Shown piece by piece: positions 6,061 through 10,336 of a DNA stretch of 10,336 nt. The stretch is from assembly GCA_028276305.1 (NCBI GenBank), contig JAPYWO010000016.1, positions 1 to 10,336 on the forward strand. The letters run 5' to 3'. Source of the stretch: Candidatus Thermokryptus sp. (lineage in GTDB: Bacteria; Bacteroidota; Ignavibacteria; Kryptoniales; Kryptoniaceae). The translations under genes were made by a program, and so were the position numbers. Below the pieces are notes generated by a model. That model ran no database searches, was not told the DNA's origin, and worked only from the letters and a program-made list of their open reading frames with translations. Each line of letters starts with the position of its first letter. Position 1 is the first letter of the stretch.

Positions 6061-7584
6061 ATGAAGAAACAGAAAAAGGAAATCAACCTTGAAAAGCTTA
6101 TCTACATCATCGCCTTTGCCTATCTTGTCGGTATTTTGAGCTTCTCGCTCGGGGTGAGAAAGGTTGGAAATTATGACATTGAAACCGACTTCTTCTGGGA
6201 TTACGCCGTTGAAGCGAGAAATATATTAAACGGGATAATAAATGTTGGGGAGTTTCGCGGTCCTGGATATCCAACAATTGTAGCTTTGTTCTCGCTCATT
6301 TTTGGCGATTTCTTCAAGTCGGGATTGATAATCTCGGCGATTTCATCAGCGCTGGTGCTTGTGATAACATTCAAATTGATGAGAAAAATTTTTGATGATA
6401 AAATAGCCATTTCTGTCTCATTGACATTAATTTTCAACCCAACCTTTTTGAGATATTCTTATGTCTGCGGGACTGATATGTTCTTCAATCTTTTGGTCTC
6501 GCTTTCAATATATCTCGCCGTGATTGGAGTTTTAAAAAATTCCCCATTTTTACTTTTCATCTCCGGTCTTGCTGGGGGTTATTCATATCTTACACGCTAT
6601 AACGGAATTTCTCTTTTGATCGCTTTGCCTGCGATAATTTTAATTACGAAAGGTAAAAATTTCAAAGACGGAATTTTAAAGTCGCTGATAACGCTTGCTG
6701 GTTATCTCGTTTTTCTTCTTCCTTGGTCAATTTATTCTTACATCAAGCGCGGTGAATTTTTCTATAACCGAAACTATCTTAACATTGCTTATGAAATTTA
6801 TGCGAAAGGTAAAATCTCTTGGGACGAATACTGGTTTGAAGCTTCAAAAGAATATAAATCTTTTTTTGATGTTTTCATCAAAGACCCGTCGCTTTTCATT
6901 GAAAGGGTTATCTTGAACATGATTGATCATTTTTGGCGAGATCTGACTCAACTGTGCGGTTGGCAGTTTGCGATACTTTTTGTCATCGGTGTCTTTTTTA
7001 TGTTCAAAGGGAAAATTGAAAAAATCAAGATTGCATTTCTCTTTTCAAGTATATCCTTCTTTCTCGTTCTTGTTTTTGTATTTTACAGCGAAAGGTTTTC
7101 AATGTATCTTCTCCCAACCTATCTATCTGTCGGTTATTCAATTCTCACAGCAAGCCAAATATCACAGAAAAAACACCTTTGGATTGTGATAGTTGGTCTA
7201 CTAAACTTGATTTCAATACCAAAGCTATCAGAGATGATCAAAAGCGATATTCAAAATCAACCGATGGATATACTTTACATAGCTGAACAGTTCAAGTCAA
7301 AGTTTGGTGATAGTGAAAAGGGAAAGATTATAGTTGCACGCAAGCCGAACATCGCATACTACCTTGGCATGGAATTTAAACCTTTTCCACTTGTAAACAA
7401 CTACGAGCAGCTTAAAAGTGAGCTCAAAAAGTTAAATGCCTCATATTTGTATTATAGTTGGATTGAGTATTACTTTCGCAGGGACTTTGAAGGGCTTTTC
7501 AATTATACTTCCCCACCCCCTTTCCTTGAACCAATTGCGGTTTCAGAAAATCCGCCAGCGGTTCTTTACAAAATTAAAAACTAA
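6061..7584 (+). CDS. GT39/PMT-like (GT-C fold) membrane glycosyltransferase
   Basis: This 507-residue polytopic protein resembles the ArnT/PMT (glycosyltransferase family 39) superfamily, which transfers sugars from lipid-phosphate donors on the outer face of the cytoplasmic membrane. Seen are a basic start (MKKQKK), a first membrane segment (about 12-32), an acidic first loop (ETDFFWDYAVEA, about 41-52), FRGPGYPTIVALFSLIFG at the position of the family's HPPLYP-type motif, LTRYNG (178-182), and roughly ten to twelve hydrophobic segments up to about 385. ERFSMYLLP (344-352) matches the late arginine-proline motif. A soluble tail (about 400-507) follows. The ATG at 6061 is chosen over the TTG at 5983, whose extension would run through the promoter region; the SD is poor. 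Substrate is unknown. Its stop overlaps the convergent flbD stop. Confidence 0.8.
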   Translation: MKKQKKEINLEKLIYIIAFAYLVGILSFSLGVRKVGNYDIETDFFWDYAVEARNILNGIINVGEFRGPGYPTIVALFSLIFGDFFKSGLIISAISSALVLVITFKLMRKIFDDKIAISVSLTLIFNPTFLRYSYVCGTDMFFNLLVSLSIYLAVIGVLKNSPFLLFISGLAGGYSYLTRYNGISLLIALPAIILITKGKNFKDGILKSLITLAGYLVFLLPWSIYSYIKRGEFFYNRNYLNIAYEIYAKGKISWDEYWFEASKEYKSFFDVFIKDPSLFIERVILNMIDHFWRDLTQLCGWQFAILFVIGVFFMFKGKIEKIKIAFLFSSISFFLVLVFVFYSERFSMYLLPTYLSVGYSILTASQISQKKHLWIVIVGLLNLISIPKLSEMIKSDIQNQPMDILYIAEQFKSKFGDSEKGKIIVARKPNIAYYLGMEFKPFPLVNNYEQLKSELKKLNASYLYYSWIEYYFRRDFEGLFNYTSPPPFLEPIAVSENPPAVLYKIKN

Positions 7585-7808
7585 GTTTCCTCTTCCGATG
7601 ACCCGTGAACTGGAGGTGTTTGTGCATAAACAACGCACTTCCTGCGATATTCAATCACCTTTTCAATGACCTCATCAACGCTCTCTTTCACCATGATCTT
7701 TTTTCCATTTGTCAAGGCGATTATTGTATCCGGCGATGCTTCAAGATACTCAATCAAATCCGCATTTACGACTATTTCTTGACCATTTAACCTTGTGACT
7801 TTGATCAT
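7581..7808 (-). CDS. flbD: Flagellar protein FlbD (SwrD-like)
   Basis: This small 75-residue protein matches the FlbD family found just downstream of flgE in many flagellar operons; the Bacillus member SwrD affects swarming motility and motor power. The diagnostic start MIKVTRLNGQE is followed by VNADLIEYLEASPDT, a TNGKK turn, and MVKESVDEVIEKV-type helix. The ATG at 7808 is preferred to the TTG at 7817 because family members begin MIKLTRLNG. No SD is visible. The acidic tail (HGSSEEET) extends past the conserved core. It lies 55 nt after flgE, with a GC-rich hairpin between them, and its TAG stop overlaps the stop of the convergent GT-C gene by 4 nt. It is the last flagellar gene visible. 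Confidence 0.9.
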   Translation of the reverse strand: MIKVTRLNGQEIVVNADLIEYLEASPDTIIALTNGKKIMVKESVDEVIEKVIEYRRKCVVYAQTPPVHGSSEEET

Positions 7809-7835
7809 TTTTCGCAATGGAATTTATTTTATGCT

Positions 7836-7855
7836 CGGGGGCGACATCGCCCCCG
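7836..7855. repeat. Perfect GC-rich hairpin between flgE and flbD
   Basis: CGGGGGCGA (7836-7844) and TCGCCCCCG (7847-7855) are perfectly complementary around CA, giving a stem of about eight pairs with a tetraloop. It lies 8 nt beyond the flgE stop in the transcribed direction. No T-run follows on the minus strand (GAGCATAAAAT), so it is a poor intrinsic terminator there. A 3' stabiliser or partial terminator limiting flbD expression relative to hook protein is plausible. Confidence 0.65.
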
Positions 7856-7863
7856 ATTCAAAT

Positions 7864-9915
7864 TTATCGTTTCAAGTTAACGATTTCCTGCAAAAATTCA
7901 TCGCTTGCGGTGATAATTCTCGCATTTGCTTGGAAACCACGCTGGGCTATAATCATACGCGTAAACTCCTCAGCAAGGTCAACATTTGATTGCTCAAGGA
8001 CGCCAGACATAACCTTTGATTGAATCGCTGAACCGGGTTCATCAATTATCGGCGCCCCGGAGTTGGCTGATATGTCAAACAAGTTGTCTCCTACCCTTAA
8101 CAATCCGCTTGGATTGTTAAATGTCGCAACAAGTATTTGTGCAAGAACTCTAACAGTGCCGTTTGAAAAGACACCGAGTATTTTCCCATCCTCATTAACC
8201 GAAATTGTGTTTAAGAAGCCAAGCCCATATCCATCTTGATCCGCTATTAAACTTGAACTCCCTTCCATCTGTGTTATCCCTGCGAACTCACCGATTTTAC
8301 CAGGGTCAATTCTTATCTCAAGCGTTTTGGCTGAGTTGTCCCCGGGGTCAATCCTTAAGGTTGAACTTCCATCGTCAAAGAAAAAGCTTCTGATTGAACC
8401 ATCTGTGTTAAAGACGATTTTCCCGCTTCCGCCCGCAAGGATGACCTCTTTACCGGCTACCTCTGCTTTCCAAGACCATTGATTTGGCGTCGTTGCATCC
8501 TTGATAAACCTCAAAGTTATATTATGCTTGTTACCAAGCGAATCATAAACTGTCACGGTTGTGGAAACCTCAATATCTTCTGCACGCTGAATCTCAAGCC
8601 AATTACCGGGTTTATTCTCAAAAATTGAATTAAATTTATCCCTACCGCTCGCAGATATGTTCAAGTCGGTGATTTCATAAACTTTCCCACCGTCAGCATA
8701 GATGACGAGCGCTCCTGTATCAGGGTCTATTTCAACTCCTTTTGAATTGTTAATTCTAAATGCATTTTTAACAGCGTCAGCAAGGTCTTTGTAGGTTGAA
8801 GTTCCAGAAACGGAAAAATTAACCGTGGATATCGCTCTTCCACCAACCTTCCCATCAATGGTAATTGTATCACCGGATGTTAAACCGAGGTCATTACCTT
8901 GAGCATCGCGTAAATTCACCAAAAGGTCATCGGGGCGAGCAACATGGGAGAACCTATCTGAATATCTGCTTCCGCTTGCAGTATAAGTCCCACTTAAACT
9001 TGAAAGAGCGGTTTCAAAGTTACGATTATTACTTGAAATTGAAACGACTTGCGAAACCGCCGAAGTTATCACAATCCTTCCCTGCGAATCAATACTTGCG
9101 GAAAGTGAACCAGCAAAGTCATTGTTAATTTCATCAATTAAATCCTTCAAAGTATGGAAATTCCCATCGCCAACGCCCCCATCTTTACTAACATAAGTGT
9201 ATGTTTTGATTTTAATTCCATCCTGAATTGTCAATGTTGTTGAACCCGAAATCATACCTGTTATCACAGTGTTTGCTGTTCCGGTTGCAAGTAAATCATT
9301 TATATCCGATGTTCCATCTTCAACGGCGTAAAGTCGCGCGCTTCTCAAGATATTCCCTTTCGGAATCCCACCCGCATCAAGATTTCCCGTTAGTTTAATT
9401 AGTGATGTTGCTTTTGCAGGGGATTTCTGACCGAATGGGATTTTTATATCCTCAAGCTTCGCCCCTGGCGGGACAACACCCGAAGCATCAGCCATTTTCC
9501 CTTGAACTATCGCACCCGTTGCCGAATCAACAAGATTACCATTCGCATCAAATCTAAATGCGCCAGCCCTCGTGAAATAATTTTTTCCGCCTTTTTTAAC
9601 AATGAAGAAACCATTCCCTTGAATAGCAAGGTCTGTGACTTGACCTGTCGTTTCAAGATTTCCCTGTGTAAAAATGGTATCAATTGAGCTTATATTCATC
9701 CCAAGCCCAACTTGTAAAGGATTCGTTCCGCCTGATTCTGAGGAAGGTTGAGTAGCCCCGCGCAATGTCTGAGCAAATGTTTCGCTGAATGAAACGCGAG
9801 CAGATTTGAAACCAATCGTATTGATGTTTGAGATATTATTCCCGATCACATCCATCATAACCTGATGATTTCTAAGACCTGATACCCCAGAAAACAATGA
9901 CCTCAAGAATGACAT
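7864..9915 (-). CDS. flgE: Flagellar hook protein FlgE, long form
   Basis: This 683-residue axial protein is the hook subunit, exported through the flagellar type III apparatus and polymerised on the rod. The N terminus has the flagellar rod/hook signature (MSFLRSLFSGVSGL and GNNISNINTIGFK, about 1-37), followed by the FlgE/F/G core with LAIQGNGFFIV (96-106). The C terminus carries VMSGVLEQSNVDLAEEFTRM and IIAQRGFQANARII before LQEIVNLKR, the paired helices that close the D0/D1 domain. Enteric FlgE is about 400 residues; the extra length sits in the middle, including two related modules (about 217-296 and 341-423) and a later FlgE-D2-like region (VYDSLGNKH, about 456). A strong SD lies 9 nt before the ATG. 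The hook identity is certain; the surface-exposed middle is poorly conserved. Confidence 0.97.
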   Translation of the reverse strand: MSFLRSLFSGVSGLRNHQVMMDVIGNNISNINTIGFKSARVSFSETFAQTLRGATQPSSESGGTNPLQVGLGMNISSIDTIFTQGNLETTGQVTDLAIQGNGFFIVKKGGKNYFTRAGAFRFDANGNLVDSATGAIVQGKMADASGVVPPGAKLEDIKIPFGQKSPAKATSLIKLTGNLDAGGIPKGNILRSARLYAVEDGTSDINDLLATGTANTVITGMISGSTTLTIQDGIKIKTYTYVSKDGGVGDGNFHTLKDLIDEINNDFAGSLSASIDSQGRIVITSAVSQVVSISSNNRNFETALSSLSGTYTASGSRYSDRFSHVARPDDLLVNLRDAQGNDLGLTSGDTITIDGKVGGRAISTVNFSVSGTSTYKDLADAVKNAFRINNSKGVEIDPDTGALVIYADGGKVYEITDLNISASGRDKFNSIFENKPGNWLEIQRAEDIEVSTTVTVYDSLGNKHNITLRFIKDATTPNQWSWKAEVAGKEVILAGGSGKIVFNTDGSIRSFFFDDGSSTLRIDPGDNSAKTLEIRIDPGKIGEFAGITQMEGSSSLIADQDGYGLGFLNTISVNEDGKILGVFSNGTVRVLAQILVATFNNPSGLLRVGDNLFDISANSGAPIIDEPGSAIQSKVMSGVLEQSNVDLAEEFTRMIIAQRGFQANARIITASDEFLQEIVNLKR
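8647..8895 (-). repeat. FlgE inserted module B
   Basis: Residues about 341-423 of FlgE: SGDTITIDG, the helix TYKDLADAVKNAF, then EIDPDTGALVIYAD. Strand, helix and the D-x-G-x-(I/L)-V-I strand occur in the same order and at similar spacing as in module A. Both probably form surface-exposed hook domains. Confidence 0.45.
9028..9267 (-). repeat. FlgE inserted module A
   Basis: Residues about 217-296 of FlgE: a beta-rich start (STTLTIQDG), the helix TLKDLIDEINNDF, then SIDSQGRIVIT. This pattern resembles module B and the flagellin/hook 'IN' motif (GDTITI-like strand, helix, then DxxGxIVI). The relationship is read from the protein pattern; DNA identity appears low, suggesting an old duplication or independent gain. 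Confidence 0.45.
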
Positions 9916-9924
9916 GGCTTTTAA

Positions 9925-9930
9925 CCTCCT
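9925..9930 (-). promoter_or_regulatory. Strong Shine-Dalgarno of flgE
   Basis: AGGAGG on the minus strand, within AAAAGGAGGTTA, 9 nt before the ATG at 9915. It is stronger than that of most genes here, fitting the high demand for hook subunits. Confidence 0.8.
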
Positions 9931-9964
9931 TTTAAATTTTTGTTTTACATTTCAACATTTTTAA

Positions 9965-10020
9965 ATCTCGCCTCAATCGTTCAGCGAGATGCGGGGCCCC
10001 CTCAAACGAGGTCCAGCCCC
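9965..10020. repeat. Tandem hairpins between the TIGR02530-like gene and flgE
   Basis: Two inverted repeats lie in the 105-nt gap. The first seen by transcription is GGGGC/GCCCC (10016-10020 with 9993-9997), enclosing CCTC/GAGG (10008-10011 with 10000-10003). The second is ATCTCGC/GCGAGAT (9984-9990 with 9965-9971), loop 12 nt. The first begins directly after the upstream stop codon. Neither is followed by a T-run on the transcribed strand. They may act as partial terminator, processing site or stabiliser setting flgE mRNA level. The rest of the gap holds only the flgE SD. Confidence 0.55.
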
Positions 10021-10336
10021 TTAAAGCACAACAGCACCATCAATGTTGGTGAATACATGCTCACGCATACTATCGCCATCAATAACTGTCACAACGGTTC
10101 TATTTTTAACGCTGACAATGAAAGCAATATCTCTCAACAAAACCAAAACATCATTCGTGTTTTTCTTCTTTGCTCTTTCAATTGCATCGTTTAAAAGTTT
10201 TAAATCATCAACACCAAGTTTTATATCTCTCTCCTCAAGACGCTTCAAGGCATGGGAAGAAAATTTCAAATTATCAATTTCACTCCTCAAAACTTCTTCA
10301 AAACTTACCCCTGCTTCAGGTACTCCAAATCTCTCT
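10021..10336 (-). CDS. TIGR02530-like flagellar operon protein, 5' end missing
   Basis: The visible 104 residues match the small flagellar-operon protein family (TIGR02530 type) usually encoded between flgD and flgE. Signature features are LKFSSHALKRLEERDI, LNDAIERAKKK, DVLVLLRDIAFIVSVKNRTVVTV and the end VFTNIDGAVVL. The frame remains open to the window edge, reading ERFGVPEAGVSFEEVLRS before the conserved core, so the TTG at 10290 is internal and the true start lies beyond 10336. The family's role is not defined; operon position suggests hook assembly or its regulation. It is followed after 105 nt, with two hairpins, by flgE on the same strand, so flgD is the expected gene upstream. Confidence 0.88.
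   Translation of the reverse strand, partial: ERFGVPEAGVSFEEVLRSEIDNLKFSSHALKRLEERDIKLGVDDLKLLNDAIERAKKKNTNDVLVLLRDIAFIVSVKNRTVVTVIDGDSMREHVFTNIDGAVVL

Noticed and set aside
7809..7817. FlbD starting at TTG 7817
   Set aside because: Family members begin MIKxTRLNG, which corresponds to the ATG at 7808.
9916..10020. Sigma-54 or sigma-28 promoter directly upstream of flgE
   Set aside because: No TGGCAC-N5-TTGC or GCCGATAA match was found in the gap on the minus strand; flgE is probably read from an upstream operon promoter.
10288..10290. TTG 10290 as the start of the TIGR02530-like protein
   Set aside because: The frame continues to the window edge with family-like residues, so the gene is truncated by the window.
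1..10336. CRISPR arrays, tRNA/rRNA genes, insertion sequences, toxin-antitoxin or defence operons
   Set aside because: No repeat-spacer pattern, cloverleaf, transposase or paired small ORFs with such signatures were seen on either strand.

Overview
The window is 10.3 kb of ordinary-looking bacterial chromosome. It is AT-rich with Lys/Ile/Glu-rich proteins, tightly packed, and has no RNA genes, insertion sequences, CRISPR arrays or phage genes that I can see. The gene set (Der GTPase, soluble REC-PAS histidine kinase plus NtrC-type regulator, dCTP deaminase, SH3-NlpC/P60 peptidase, the 'VLVLNQNYEP' type of HNH protein, and a flagellar hook operon with FlbD and the TIGR02530-type small protein) suggests a flagellated member of the FCB group (Ignavibacteria/Kryptonia-like), possibly thermophilic. 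That placement is inference only. Several genes lack a clear Shine-Dalgarno (SD) sequence while flgE, the response regulator and the HNH gene have strong ones, so SD use is mixed.

Layout. (1) Positions 1-720, plus strand: the 3' part of der/engA, a ribosome-assembly GTPase. (2) 784-4287, plus strand: a three-gene operon of REC-PAS-histidine kinase, sigma-54-dependent response regulator and dCTP deaminase, with gaps of 13-14 nt. It is preceded by a good sigma-70-like promoter at 721-749 and ends at a bidirectional hairpin terminator (4296-4314). (3) 5932 down to 4321, minus strand: an SH3/NlpC-P60 peptidase followed by an HNH endonuclease-type protein. The HNH reading frame continues upstream to a strong SD but contains no recognisable start codon there. 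(4) 6061-7584, plus strand: a GT39/PMT-like (GT-C fold) polytopic membrane protein, divergent from the peptidase across a 128-bp promoter region. (5) 10336 down to 7581, minus strand: the flagellar segment, in transcription order TIGR02530-like protein (5' end off the window), flgE and flbD. flgE encodes a long hook protein with two related inserted modules and is bracketed by GC-rich hairpins. flbD and the GT-C gene converge and overlap by 4 nt at their stop codons.

How the genes relate. The kinase and regulator form a likely phosphorelay of the NtrB/NtrC or FlrB/FlrC (FleS/FleR) kind. Since sigma-54 regulators often control hook genes, a link to the nearby flagellar operon is possible, but no sigma-54 promoter was found upstream of flgE inside the window. 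The flagellar genes belong to the rod-hook operon that continues beyond the right edge. I found no convincing undescribed system. The most useful leads are the start-less HNH gene, the duplicated module in FlgE, the hairpins flanking flgE, and an exact sigma-28 type -10 box just upstream of the kinase.
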